Assembly: GCF_022771645.1 (NCBI RefSeq)
Contig: NZ_JALFCU010000072.1
Location: 1 to 27,614, forward strand
DNA from: Selenomonas sp.
GTDB lineage: Bacteria > Bacillota > Negativicutes > Selenomonadales > Selenomonadaceae
DNA length: 27,614 bases
Direction of reading: 5' to 3'
The translations under genes were made by a program, and so were the position numbers. Position 1 is the stretch's first letter. Every line of letters starts with the position of its first letter. Below are positions 14,281 to 22,390 of this stretch, in pieces. The notes under the pieces were generated by a model. The model searched no databases and had not been told where the DNA came from. It saw only the letters and a program-made list of their open reading frames with translations.

Positions 14281-14757
14281 CTATTCGCTCCACTCCGAAA
14301 ACGGATGTTTCGCGAGACTCGAATTGTAGTAGCGCGCGTCGCCCGTGACCTCCGCGCCGAGCCAGGCCGGCCGCGCGAACGGTTCGTCCTCCGCGCCGAG
14401 TTCCACCTCGGCGACGAGGAGGCCTTCGTTTGCGCCGTGGAAGACGTCGATCTCCCACGCATGACCGTCGGCTGCGGGCTCGACGTGGCGCACCTTCTCG
14501 ATGACGCCGGGCTCGGCAAGCTTGAGCATCGCGCGCGCGTCGGCGACGGGGATCTCATATTCGAACTCCGCGCGCCGCGCCGCGTCCGTGCCGCCGTTCT
14601 TGCTCTTGACGGTCAAAAAGCCCCGCCCGCCGCGGATGCGCACGCGCACTGTGCGCTCCGGCACGGATGACAGATAGCCCTGCGCGATCTCGTCGCCGGG
14701 GGATTTGGGGCACCAAGAATGCTTGACAAGAAATTTTCGTTCGATTTCTAGACCCAT
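14281..14757 (-). CDS. CYTH domain protein (triphosphatase-like)
   Basis: 158-aa CYTH-fold protein. The signature EIERK (residues 4-8, the ExExK motif) opens the tunnel fold. Alternating basic and acidic strands follow (TVRVRIR, FLTVKSK, EFEYEIP, AEVELG), as expected for a triphosphate- and Mg-binding barrel. Relatives are inorganic triphosphatases, thiamine triphosphatases or class IV adenylate cyclases; small bacterial ones are most often triphosphatases, so cyclase activity should not be assumed. ATG start at 14755-14757 with AAGGAGG seven nt upstream. Followed after 11 nt by the nitroreductase. A copy of the dispersed repeat lies directly upstream of its ribosome site. Confidence 0.87.
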   Translation of the reverse strand: MGLEIERKFLVKHSWCPKSPGDEIAQGYLSSVPERTVRVRIRGGRGFLTVKSKNGGTDAARRAEFEYEIPVADARAMLKLAEPGVIEKVRHVEPAADGHAWEIDVFHGANEGLLVAEVELGAEDEPFARPAWLGAEVTGDARYYNSSLAKHPFSEWSE

Positions 14758-14774
14758 GGGATTCCTCCTTCGAC

Positions 14775-14858
14775 TGCACAATCGATAATTTTGTTGCGCC
14801 CTACCTTCGCCACACCCACCACCGCTTCGCGGTCCCCCTCCCTCGGAGAGGGAGGCTA
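14775..14858 (-). repeat. Dispersed structured repeat, copy A
   Basis: Minus-strand order: perfect 8-bp hairpin CCTCCCTC/GAGGGAGG (14837-14855), second small hairpin CCGCGAAGCGG, then the conserved tail GGGTGTGGCGAAGGTAGGG and a run ending in CGATTGT. The same order recurs at 25472-25560 and 25590-25679. It fills most of the gap between comEC and the CYTH gene. There is no coding potential and no T tract, so it is not a standard terminator. Confidence 0.75.
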
Positions 14859-14912
14859 AAGTTTGCGTGATTTTCTACTTTCATTTTCTACAAAAATCGC
14901 GAATTTCCTGCT

Positions 14913-17405
14913 TTACTTCCTCGTCGCCACATTGCGATGCGTCTGTGCATACGTCTCGACCCGCATCCGTTCGCCGTCGGTGTGGAACACGATCGCGCCT
15001 TGTTCATCGGTGCGCAGCGTCTCGATGCCGAGGCTCGCGAAGCGGTCGAGGATGGTTTGCTTCGGATGGCCGTAACTATTGTCGTAGCCGACGGAGATCA
15101 CGCCGTAGCGTGGCGCAACGGCGCGCAGGAATGGCTCGCTCGATGACGTGTCCGAGCCGTGGTGGCCGACTTTCAACACCGTCGCCGCGACGTCGGCGTC
15201 CGCTGCGAGCAGCTGCGCCTCCTGTTCCTTCGTCATGTCGCCCGTGAAGAGGAACGAGGCCTTGCCGTAGCGCACGCGCACGACGTCGCACGCCTCGTTG
15301 CCGTCCGCCTCCGTTTCATCCACGGCAGCGGGCGCGTGGACGACCTCGACCGTCACGCCGTCAATCGTGTAGCGGTCGCCCGTCTGGAGCGCCGTGAATT
15401 TCGCGAGCGCTTTGTCCGCCGTCGACATCCGCATGCTTTTCGCGTAAGCGTCGCGCCCTTCGCTCGACGTGAAAACATGCTGCACGGGCAGGTTCAGCAG
15501 GATGCTGCCCGCGCCCGCTGCATGGTCTTCGTGCGCGTGCGAGAGGAAGATCGCGTCGACCTTGTGCACGCCGACGTGCAGGAGATACGGCACATCGACG
15601 CGTGCGCCGATGTCGTACGCGCCGTCGCGCGTGCCGCCCGTGTCGACGAGGAACGCATGACCGTGCGGCGTGACGACGAGCGCGGCATCGCCCTGGCCGA
15701 CGTCGATGAAATGGACGGCCATTTCGTCCGGCCGCGCGAGATGCGCCGCTGCGAAAAAGACGATGACGGCGGCGAGCGCCGCGAGCTCCTGCTTCCGATG
15801 CGCCGACAAAAAAGCAAACAACGCTTGCTTCCGTTCCGAAGGTTGGAGCAACACGCCGAGCCAGGCGTAATAAAGCGCGCACGCGAGCGCCCCGGGCGTC
15901 GGCACCCAGACCATGCTGCCAGGCAGCGCTGCGAGCACGCGCGTCAGTTCGCGCACGAGGCCGAGCAGCAAACTGTCAAGCGCGAAGACGATCTTGCCGA
16001 GCGGCGCGACGAGCCAGCCGATGAGCCCCGCGAAGAGGCCGAAGACGATCATGAGCTCGACGATGGGCACGACGATGAGGTTCGCGAGCAGGCACGAGAG
16101 CGACAGCTGGTTGAAATAATACGCGATAACGGGCAGCGTCGCGCCCTGCGCGCTGATGGTGAGAGCAAAACTCCCCGAAAGCAGTCGCGGCACGCGGTGG
16201 TCAACAAACCACGCCTGCAGGCGCGGCGCGAGGTACAACAGCCCTGCCGTCGCGAGGAACGACAGCTGGAAGCTGATGTGAAAGAGCAAGAGCGGCCACA
16301 CGAGCAGCATCCCGAGGCCGACGACGAGCAAGAGCCGCCGCGCATCGCGCTCGCGCCCGAGCGCCAGCGCGAAGAACGTCAGCCCGCCCATGATGGCCGA
16401 GCGCAAGACCGGCGGCACGCAGCCCGCGAGGAACGTGTAGATCGTGATGGCGAAGATGACGCCCGCCGCCGTCACAAGGCGCGGCAGACGCAAGAAACTT
16501 CCGAGCCACGCGAGCACGGCCGCGAGCAGCGAGATATGCGAGCCCGAGACCGAGAGGATATGCACGATGCCCGTCGTCGTAAACTGGACGAGCAGCGCCG
16601 GGTCGATGCCGTCGTAGCCACCGAACAGCATCGCGAAAATCGCCGCCGCATCGCGCTGGGGCATGACCTCCATCATACTGGCAGCGTAGTGCTCGCGGAT
16701 CGCGGCGATCTGCCGGTGAAACCGCATGGCAAACGTCGGACGGAGCTCCGACGTCACCTTCACGCCGCGCTTGCCGACCGCCATTGACGCCGTGATGCCC
16801 TGCACGCGCAGCAAGAGCTCCGTGTCGAGCTGGCCGGGATTTTGGTAGCCGTGCGGCAGACGCACCTTGCCCGACGCCTCGACGACATCGCCGATGGCGA
16901 CATCAGGAATCGCCCGCCCCTCGACGGGACGGCTGTAGATGTAGCAGCCGCCCGACGCCGCCTGCTCTCCGCCCTCCGCGCGCACGGACGTGACGTCAAT
17001 GGCGTAGCGGATTTTGATCTGTCCGTCGCTCCCCTCCGTGAAGCGCGGCGTTTCGCTGAGCCGACCCGTCACATGGATGTCCTGCCGTGCGAATGAAGAA
17101 ATGTCGTTTGCTGGAAGTCGTGCCGCCGTCTCATAGCGGAACGCGCCGAGCACGAGGAACAGCAAGACGAGCGGCAAAAACGCCAGCCGGTGCTCGCGCC
17201 AGACGAGGACGGCAGACAGGACGAGCAGCACCACGAACGCGACAGCCAAGAGCGTCATCGGCAGCGCCGTCTCGCACATCGCCGCGCCGAAAATCCCGAG
17301 CGAAAGCACAAAGAGCAGCAGCACGAGAAAGCTCTCTTGCTGCTGCCCTTTTTCGAAACGGACGAGATTTGCAAGCGTCTGAAACAGGTGATTCAACGCG
17401 TCCAT
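14913..17405 (-). CDS. comEC: DNA internalization/competence protein ComEC/Rec2
   Basis: 830-aa polytopic membrane protein forming the channel that takes up single-stranded DNA during transformation. Membrane segments lie near 27-90, followed by an extracytoplasmic OB-like domain (about 100-215). The competence domain spans about 235-520 and includes HILSVSGSHI near 282-291. A C-terminal metallo-beta-lactamase-like domain begins at HFIDVGQGDA (565-574). HAHEDH at 623-628 supplies metal ligands, with further FTGD and GHHGSD motifs, so the nuclease-like site looks intact and the protein is full length. ATG start at 17403-17405 behind GAGGCGAGGG. It begins 24 nt after comEA, the usual comE order. 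Natural competence is suggested, not shown. Confidence 0.93.
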   Translation of the reverse strand: MDALNHLFQTLANLVRFEKGQQQESFLVLLLFVLSLGIFGAAMCETALPMTLLAVAFVVLLVLSAVLVWREHRLAFLPLVLLFLVLGAFRYETAARLPANDISSFARQDIHVTGRLSETPRFTEGSDGQIKIRYAIDVTSVRAEGGEQAASGGCYIYSRPVEGRAIPDVAIGDVVEASGKVRLPHGYQNPGQLDTELLLRVQGITASMAVGKRGVKVTSELRPTFAMRFHRQIAAIREHYAASMMEVMPQRDAAAIFAMLFGGYDGIDPALLVQFTTTGIVHILSVSGSHISLLAAVLAWLGSFLRLPRLVTAAGVIFAITIYTFLAGCVPPVLRSAIMGGLTFFALALGRERDARRLLLVVGLGMLLVWPLLLFHISFQLSFLATAGLLYLAPRLQAWFVDHRVPRLLSGSFALTISAQGATLPVIAYYFNQLSLSCLLANLIVVPIVELMIVFGLFAGLIGWLVAPLGKIVFALDSLLLGLVRELTRVLAALPGSMVWVPTPGALACALYYAWLGVLLQPSERKQALFAFLSAHRKQELAALAAVIVFFAAAHLARPDEMAVHFIDVGQGDAALVVTPHGHAFLVDTGGTRDGAYDIGARVDVPYLLHVGVHKVDAIFLSHAHEDHAAGAGSILLNLPVQHVFTSSEGRDAYAKSMRMSTADKALAKFTALQTGDRYTIDGVTVEVVHAPAAVDETEADGNEACDVVRVRYGKASFLFTGDMTKEQEAQLLAADADVAATVLKVGHHGSDTSSSEPFLRAVAPRYGVISVGYDNSYGHPKQTILDRFASLGIETLRTDEQGAIVFHTDGERMRVETYAQTHRNVATRK

Positions 17406-17429
17406 CGCCCTCGCCTCATTTCCGCACGC

Positions 17430-18038
17430 TCACACCGTGATCCGGTCTTTCATCTTCTCATACTTCGCCTTGCCGATGCCCTTGACTTTCATGATGTCTT
17501 CAGGGCTCGCGAACGGCCCTTCCGTCTCACGATATTCGATGATTTTCTGCGCCGTGGACGGGCCAACGCCTGGGAGCTTGTCGAGCTCCGCTTCGTCCGC
17601 CGTATTGATATTGATGAGCTCGCCCTCGCTTGCTTCCTTGCCTGCTGTTGCACTGCTTGACACGCCGTTCGTTACGGTGTTCGACGCTTTCGATGCGCCT
17701 TTCTCTGGCACGCGAATCTGCTGTCCGTCCTTCACAGCCTGCGCCATGTTGATTTTCGCTGCGTCCGCCGTCGGCAGCAGCCCGCCGCAGGCATTCACGG
17801 CATCCGCGACGCGCGCGCCCGCTGCGACCGAGACGACGCCTGGCTGGTTCACTGCACCCGTGACATAGACCGTGATGCTGTCCTCTTGCGCCTCCCGTGC
17901 ACTGGAAGACATCGCCTGTTTCGCCCCGGCATCGAGCACCGTCGCATCTTCCGTGCTCTTCATGCCATAGAGCGCCCCACCGCCCGCGACGAGCGCAAGC
18001 AGCAAGAGCACGATCATCGACTTTCGGAACATCGGCAT
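17430..18038 (-). CDS. comEA: Competence protein ComEA, DNA receptor
   Basis: 202-aa membrane-anchored DNA-binding protein that hands incoming DNA to ComEC. A hydrophobic segment near the N-terminus (SMIVLLLLALVAGGGALYG) anchors it. A SLBB domain follows (ITVYVTGAVNQPGVVSVAAG), then a Ser/Thr/Ala-rich linker. The C-terminus has a double helix-hairpin-helix region: ININTADEAELDKLPGVGPS and the IMKVKGIGKAKYEKM segment. ATG start at 18036-18038 with GGGAGG eight nt upstream; an in-frame extension to 18197 has no such site. Followed after 24 nt by comEC. Divergent from the UPF0251-NifX gene. Confidence 0.93.
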   Translation of the reverse strand: MPMFRKSMIVLLLLALVAGGGALYGMKSTEDATVLDAGAKQAMSSSAREAQEDSITVYVTGAVNQPGVVSVAAGARVADAVNACGGLLPTADAAKINMAQAVKDGQQIRVPEKGASKASNTVTNGVSSSATAGKEASEGELININTADEAELDKLPGVGPSTAQKIIEYRETEGPFASPEDIMKVKGIGKAKYEKMKDRITV

Positions 18039-18141
18039 GACGTCCGCCTCCCTTCGACAAGCGTCTATCGTTTCTCCTACCAAATTTCGCCATAAAAAAC
18101 AAATTTCCTGCCATTCATTTTTTGTTAGTGATTTATTTTTC

Positions 18142-18170
18142 TTGACATATGACAGTAAAAGTTCTATATT
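18142..18170 (+). promoter_or_regulatory. Promoter of the UPF0251-NifX gene
   Basis: Plus-strand -35 TTGACA (18142-18147), 17-nt spacer, -10 TATATT (18165-18170), 45 nt before the start codon. Two direct copies of GACATATG (18144-18151 and 18179-18186), 35 nt apart, overlap the -35 box and the expected transcript start. They could be operator sites for an autoregulator. Confidence 0.8.
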
Positions 18171-18215
18171 GTGATTACGACATATGCCGATGATCATTCA
18201 AAGAAGGAGTTCTCC

Positions 18216-18965
18216 ATGGCTAGACCCGCCAAGCCCCGCCGCATCTGTATGGTGCCGCCCTGCACCTCTTTCGCGCCTGTCGCAGCTTCCAAAGTTGCGA
18301 CGACCGCACACGCTTCCATCCTCCTGACGCTCGACGAATACGAATGCCTCCGCCTCATCGACTACGAAGGCATCGACCAAGCGGCCTGCGCAGATGCGAT
18401 GGATGTCGCGCGCACGACGGTGCAAGCGGTGTATGCGAGTGCCCGTCAGAAAGTCGCGCATGCTCTCGTCTGCGGCCTGCCGCTTGCCATCACGGGCGGC
18501 AGCTACGAGACGTGCGCGTCTCCACGCCAAGACTGCTGCTGCGCTGCGCGCCTGCGCCATGGATGTCCCCGCATTCTCGCAAAGAAAAGGAGCGAACACA
18601 CAATGAAACTCGCCGTCACGTACAGCCCCGACGGGCAGATTTTCCAGCACTTTGGCAAAACACAGGCTTTCAAGGTCTACGATATCGAGAAAGGCACGAT
18701 CACGTCCACAGAGGTCAAAGACACGGAAGGTCAAGGCCACGGCGCTCTCGCCGGTCTTCTCAAGGACTGGGGCGTTGACACGCTGCTCTGCGGCGGCATG
18801 GGCATGGGCGCGAAAAACGCCCTCGCGGAAGCCGGCATCGACATCTACGCTGGCTGCACGGGTGCAGCCGATGACGCTGTCAGCGCCCTGCTTGCTGGCA
18901 CGCTCGCGAAAAATGATACGGCCACCTGCGACCACCATCACGGTGCGCATACCTGCCACGCATAA
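18216..18965 (+). CDS. UPF0251/DUF134 DNA-binding domain fused to a NifX-like domain
   Basis: 249-aa two-domain protein. Residues 1-95 match the UPF0251 (DUF134) family: an N-terminal basic ARPAKPRRIC, LTLDEYECLRLIDYEG and a helix-turn-helix segment ARTTVQAVYASARQKV. A cysteine-rich linker follows (C100, C107-C109, C117). Residues 130-249 match the NifX/NifB dinitrogenase-cofactor family: MKLAVTYSPDG, IFQHFGKTQAFKVYD and LLCGGMGMGAKNAL, ending in a His/Cys-rich tail. Such domains bind iron-sulfur or iron-molybdenum clusters. With no nif genes here, a metal- or redox-responsive regulator is a reasonable guess. ATG start at 18216 behind AAGGAG. M130 (18603) has its own AGGAG and could yield a separate NifX-like protein. 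Confidence 0.87.
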   Translation: MARPAKPRRICMVPPCTSFAPVAASKVATTAHASILLTLDEYECLRLIDYEGIDQAACADAMDVARTTVQAVYASARQKVAHALVCGLPLAITGGSYETCASPRQDCCCAARLRHGCPRILAKKRSEHTMKLAVTYSPDGQIFQHFGKTQAFKVYDIEKGTITSTEVKDTEGQGHGALAGLLKDWGVDTLLCGGMGMGAKNALAEAGIDIYAGCTGAADDAVSALLAGTLAKNDTATCDHHHGAHTCHA

Positions 18966-18986
18966 AAGAATCTATATGCAGATAAA

Positions 18987-19034
18987 ACGAGCCTGTGACT
19001 GCACCATTGGTATGCAGTCACAGGCTCATTTATT
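18987..19034. terminator. Bidirectional terminator
   Basis: Perfect 15-bp stem GAGCCTGTGACTGCA/TGCAGTCACAGGCTC (18989-19003 and 19013-19027) with a 9-nt loop. It is followed on the plus strand by ATTTATTTTTTG and on the minus strand by GTTTTATC. It lies between two convergent genes and can serve both. Confidence 0.92.
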
Positions 19035-19060
19035 TTTTGTCTTGAGGAAATTGCAACGAC

Positions 19061-20767
19061 TTACACTTTGAACTTCGCGACCTGTTCCTTGAGCTTGTCC
19101 GCACCTTCTTGCGATTCGCGGACTTTTTCGAGAATCTGGTTCGCCTTGTCGGCAACCTCGGTGACCTTCTCGGCGACCTGCGTGTTGCCCTGCGCCTCTT
19201 CCTGCGTCGCTTTCGCGATCTGCGTCATGGCGTTGTTCATCGTATCGACATCATCGGAGATCGCCTGCGACGCCGTGTTGCTCTTGCGCGAGAAGTCGCG
19301 GAGGTAGTCGGCGTCCGTACGGTACTGGTCGGCCGTCTTCAAGATGGCTTCGTAGTCTTTCGTGACGTTCTGCTCCATGAACTGCAGCAGGCCGTTCGCG
19401 CCCTCGGAGAGGTTGTTGACCGAGCCCGTGACCTTGCTCGTGAGCGCTTGGATCTTTTCGGCCGTCTGCTGCGACTGCTCGGCGAGCTTGCGCACTTCGT
19501 CGGCGACGACGGAGAAGCCGCGGCCCGCCTCGCCCGCGCGCGCAGCCTCGATGGCGGCGTTGAGCGCGAGCAGATTCGTCTGTTCGGCGATGCCCGTGAT
19601 GTCGTTCGTCAGCGTCGTGATGTGGTCGACGACTTTCGCGGCCTCGATGGCCTCCTCGACCGAGCCCTTCGTCTGGTGATAGACGTCGTACGCCTGCTTG
19701 CTCGAGGCGTCCATGTCTTTCTTGAGCTGGCTCGCGCGCTCAGCGACTTCGTTCGTGTACGCCTCGCTCTTCTGCGCCTCGTCCGCGTTCGCCTTCACGC
19801 TCGCGCTGATCTGGTCGCTGAGGTTTTCGAGGTTCGACGTCGACGCCGCCGTCTCCTCCATGCCCGCCGCCATCTCTTCCGTGACGGCCGACATGTCCTG
19901 TGCGCTGTCGTTCAGCGAGCCGACGAGATCCTGCACCTCGCCGACCATCGCAACGCTGCGCTCCGCTTCGTCGTGGACGTCCTTGAGGAAGCTACGGAGA
20001 GACGCCTGCATCTTTTCGAGCGCGCCGATCATCTCACCGACTTCGTCGCGGCGCTCCGCGAGCTCGGGCGGCAGCTCCTGCGTGAGGTCGCCGTCCGCGA
20101 CAGCATTCAGCAGGCCGACGGACTCCTCGAGCGGGTCGGCGATGCCCTTCGCGATCAGGCGCGCGGCCACGACACCGATGACGAGGCCTGCGAGCAGGAT
20201 GCCGAGGAAAATCTTGATCGTGCGTTCATAGACGGCGTTCGATTCCTCGAAATGCAGCTTGCCCTGCTGGATGTTGTCCGGCGTGAGCTCGGCGATGCGC
20301 GCGCTGATCTCCTTCACGCCGCCGAGGCTCTTCATGAGCTTCGCCTTGTCTTCCGGCGAGTTCGTCAGGCTCTTCGCGCCCTCAGCCGCCGTGAGGAAGT
20401 CGTTGATGTTCTGGTCGAGCTTCGCGAGCGATTCCTGCGCGCGCTCGCCGTCGTCGATCTCCTTGATCTTGTCCGCGTCGCCCTGGATGGCCTTCGCCTT
20501 CTTGATCATATCATCGATCAAGAGCTTCTGGTTTTCGACGGTGAAATCCTGCAGCAGCAAGAAATCTGCATCGCTCTCCATTGTGCGCAGCTGCACCGTC
20601 GCATCATTGAGGTACTGCGTCGTCATGAGGTTGTGGTTGTACATGTCATCCGTCGCCTGCTTCGACTGATGATTCGAATAAATGCCGACGCCGGCGACGA
20701 TGCACGTGATGACGAGCATGATGACCGCGAGCAGCAGGACTTTGATTTTGACGCTGATGTTTTTCAA
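19061..20767 (-). CDS. Methyl-accepting chemotaxis protein
   Basis: 568-aa chemoreceptor. The first membrane segment is at about 9-30, followed by an extracytoplasmic four-helix-bundle sensor (about 31-185, 4HB-type), a second membrane segment at about 186-206 and a HAMP domain (about 207-260). A long cytoplasmic coiled coil contains the signalling tip EQTNLLALNAAIEAARAGEA at about 395-414, which docks CheA/CheW. Glu/Gln-rich heptads on both sides are the likely methylation zones. The start is TTG at 20765-20767 with GGAGGGGAG upstream. It begins 16 nt after the sugar-binding lipoprotein gene and ends at the shared terminator. The pairing suggests that the receptor senses the loaded binding protein. 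No CheR-binding pentapeptide is seen at the C-terminus. Confidence 0.94.
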   Translation of the reverse strand: MKNISVKIKVLLLAVIMLVITCIVAGVGIYSNHQSKQATDDMYNHNLMTTQYLNDATVQLRTMESDADFLLLQDFTVENQKLLIDDMIKKAKAIQGDADKIKEIDDGERAQESLAKLDQNINDFLTAAEGAKSLTNSPEDKAKLMKSLGGVKEISARIAELTPDNIQQGKLHFEESNAVYERTIKIFLGILLAGLVIGVVAARLIAKGIADPLEESVGLLNAVADGDLTQELPPELAERRDEVGEMIGALEKMQASLRSFLKDVHDEAERSVAMVGEVQDLVGSLNDSAQDMSAVTEEMAAGMEETAASTSNLENLSDQISASVKANADEAQKSEAYTNEVAERASQLKKDMDASSKQAYDVYHQTKGSVEEAIEAAKVVDHITTLTNDITGIAEQTNLLALNAAIEAARAGEAGRGFSVVADEVRKLAEQSQQTAEKIQALTSKVTGSVNNLSEGANGLLQFMEQNVTKDYEAILKTADQYRTDADYLRDFSRKSNTASQAISDDVDTMNNAMTQIAKATQEEAQGNTQVAEKVTEVADKANQILEKVRESQEGADKLKEQVAKFKV

Positions 20768-20783
20768 AATACTCCCCTCCTGC

Positions 20784-21719
20784 TCACTTCAAAAACTGTG
20801 CGACGTTGTCTTTCGTGATCTCGATGAACGGCACTTTCTCGTCATCTTCCATCTGGCCGCCCTGCAACATCTTCTGGATGAGCTCCACGATCGCCACGCC
20901 CGATGCATCGGCATCCTGCTTGATCGTCTGGCTCATCTCGCCTGCGGCCACCGCTTTCACGGCATCATCCGTCGCGTCGACGCCGCCGACGAGCACATGG
21001 CCGTCAAAGCGGCCGGCTGCCTTCATCGCGTCGATCGCGCCGAGCGCCATGTCATCGTTGCCGCTCGCCACGCCATCGATCTGCGGGAAGAGCTTCAGCC
21101 AGAGCGTCATGTACTTCAGCGCTTCCGTGTGGCTCCAGCCCGCATCCGTCATGGCGAGGAGCTCGACGTCTGGACGCTTGTCGAGGCACGCGGCCTTGAA
21201 GCCCTGCCAGCGGAGGTTCGCCGAGGCCTGCGTGCTGTCGCCGAGGAAATAAACGACCTTCGCGCCCTGCGGCAGATGCTTCGCCATGTACTCGCCCTGC
21301 AAACGGCCGGCCTGCTCCTCGTCCGAGTGCACCTGCGCCGTCTTGCCGCCCGCGATGTCGCGGTTCGTGATGAGCACGGGGATGCCCGCCGCATTCGCCT
21401 TTTCGACCGCCGGCGTCAGCGCGTTCGCCTCGACCGGCAGCAGGATGATCGCGCCCGGCTTCTTCGCGATGACCTCGTTCATCTGGTCGATCTGCTTGTT
21501 CGCATCCATGTTCGCATTCGTCGCCTCGACGTCAAAGCCGAGCGCCTGACCTTGCGCTTCGATATTCTTGTGCAATGCGCCCGTGAAATCCTTGTCCACG
21601 GTATCATGCGAGACGAACGCGATCGTCTTCGAGCCGCTGCCGCCCGAGCCGCCGCAGCCCGCCGCGACGGCCATCATGCCGGCCGCGAGCAGGCACGCGA
21701 GTCCTTGTTTCCATTTCAT
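20784..21719 (-). CDS. Sugar-binding lipoprotein (RbsB/MglB-like)
   Basis: 311-aa periplasmic-binding-protein family member. A lipoprotein signal peptide ends in AVAAGC with the lipidated cysteine at C22, then a Gly/Ser linker. The mature domain begins KTIAFVSHDTVDKDFTGALH and has family motifs QIDQMNEVIAKKPGAIILLP, SGNDDMALGAIDAMKAAG and VGGVDATDDAVKAV, as in ribose- and galactose-binding proteins. ATG start at 21717-21719 with AAGGAG nine nt upstream. A TATAAT at 21828-21833 could be its -10, but the matching -35 is poor. Followed after 16 nt by the chemoreceptor. No ATPase or permease gene lies nearby, so a sensing role is more likely than a complete local transporter. The exact sugar is unknown. 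Confidence 0.9.
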   Translation of the reverse strand: MKWKQGLACLLAAGMMAVAAGCGGSGGSGSKTIAFVSHDTVDKDFTGALHKNIEAQGQALGFDVEATNANMDANKQIDQMNEVIAKKPGAIILLPVEANALTPAVEKANAAGIPVLITNRDIAGGKTAQVHSDEEQAGRLQGEYMAKHLPQGAKVVYFLGDSTQASANLRWQGFKAACLDKRPDVELLAMTDAGWSHTEALKYMTLWLKLFPQIDGVASGNDDMALGAIDAMKAAGRFDGHVLVGGVDATDDAVKAVAAGEMSQTIKQDADASGVAIVELIQKMLQGGQMEDDEKVPFIEITKDNVAQFLK

Positions 21720-21868
21720 ATACAACACTCCTTATCTGCCGGGTGCCCCCAGTGCGCGGACGCTCCGGACTCCCCCCCTGTCCATCGCGCCCCGCGCAGG
21801 CTTCATTACAGAAAATTTACATCGGATATTATATTCTTCATGAACCTGCGAAATCCTTCCTACAACGC

Positions 21869-21906
21869 GAAAAAAGCAGGAAATCTTAACGTAAGATTCC
21901 CTGCTT
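21869..21906 (-). terminator. Terminator after the 117-aa gene
   Basis: Minus-strand stem AAGCAGGGAATCTTA paired with TAAGATTTCCTGCTT (15 pairs including one G-T) around a 3-nt loop, followed by a T tract of about six. It starts 25 nt past the stop codon of the upstream gene and insulates the sugar-binding operon. Confidence 0.92.
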
Positions 21907-21931
21907 CCCATGTCAAAAAACAAACGTGCAT

Positions 21932-22285
21932 TCACGCCGACGCCGTGCGGAAAAAATCCTCGACGAACTTGTCCCAGCCGATGTCGTAAATCGTCTGCTC
22001 GCCGATCTCGTCCTGATAAATCGCGAGCGCGAGCGTCATGAGCGAATCGGCCGTATAGCCCTCGTCCGCCATGCCGACTTCGGCATAGCCATGGTAAATT
22101 TCCGTGACGATGTCCGTGAGGCGGTCATCCGACATCGTATCGATGATGTCATACATGGCATCGCAATATTCCTGCGTGTCACGGCGGTACCCGAAAGGAG
22201 CTCGATGGAAGTCCGCCTCGATTTGACGAATGCGACTCAGAGCGATGATCTTGACTCTCATGACAGACAGTTGTCTCGTATCCAT
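21932..22285 (-). CDS. Hypothetical protein, 117 aa
   Basis: I do not recognise this protein. It is soluble-looking, acidic towards the C-terminus and mostly helical by composition. Tyr and Asp are frequent, as in EYCDAMYDIIDTMSDD and the YQDEIGEQTIYDIGWDKF region. It has no signal peptide, membrane span or known catalytic motif. ATG start at 22283-22285 behind GGGAGGG. It appears to be a single-gene unit with its own promoter (22327-22355) and a strong terminator, lying next to hsdR. The clean ribosome site, promoter and terminator make it a real gene. A role linked to restriction is possible from position alone. Confidence 0.8.
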   Translation of the reverse strand: MDTRQLSVMRVKIIALSRIRQIEADFHRAPFGYRRDTQEYCDAMYDIIDTMSDDRLTDIVTEIYHGYAEVGMADEGYTADSLMTLALAIYQDEIGEQTIYDIGWDKFVEDFFRTASA

Positions 22286-22326
22286 ACAAGTCCCTCCCTA
22301 CGGCGCCGTTGCCGTGTCTGGGGACT

Positions 22327-22355
22327 ATTATACGGGATACGATTCCAAAAAGCAA
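22327..22355 (-). promoter_or_regulatory. Probable promoter of the 117-aa gene
   Basis: Minus-strand -35 TTGCTT (22350-22355), 17-nt spacer and consensus -10 TATAAT (22327-22332), about 40 nt before the start codon. Confidence 0.6.
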
Positions 22356-22361
22356 AGATTA

Positions 22362-22377
22362 TACATGTATACATGTA
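22362..22377. repeat. 16-bp perfect palindrome
   Basis: TACATGTATACATGTA is a perfect 16-bp palindrome made of two TACATGTA halves. It lies between the hsdR stop codon and the promoter of the 117-aa gene, just upstream of its -35. The position suits an operator, but AT-rich palindromes also occur by chance. Confidence 0.6.
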
Positions 22378-22390
22378 AACCCTGCCGCCG

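Noticed and set aside
15159..16787. Plus-strand open frame opposite comEC, and a similar one at 19109-20818 opposite the chemoreceptor
   Set aside because: Translations are Arg/Asp/Glu-rich without motifs and have no ribosome site; the opposite strand encodes clear full-length proteins.
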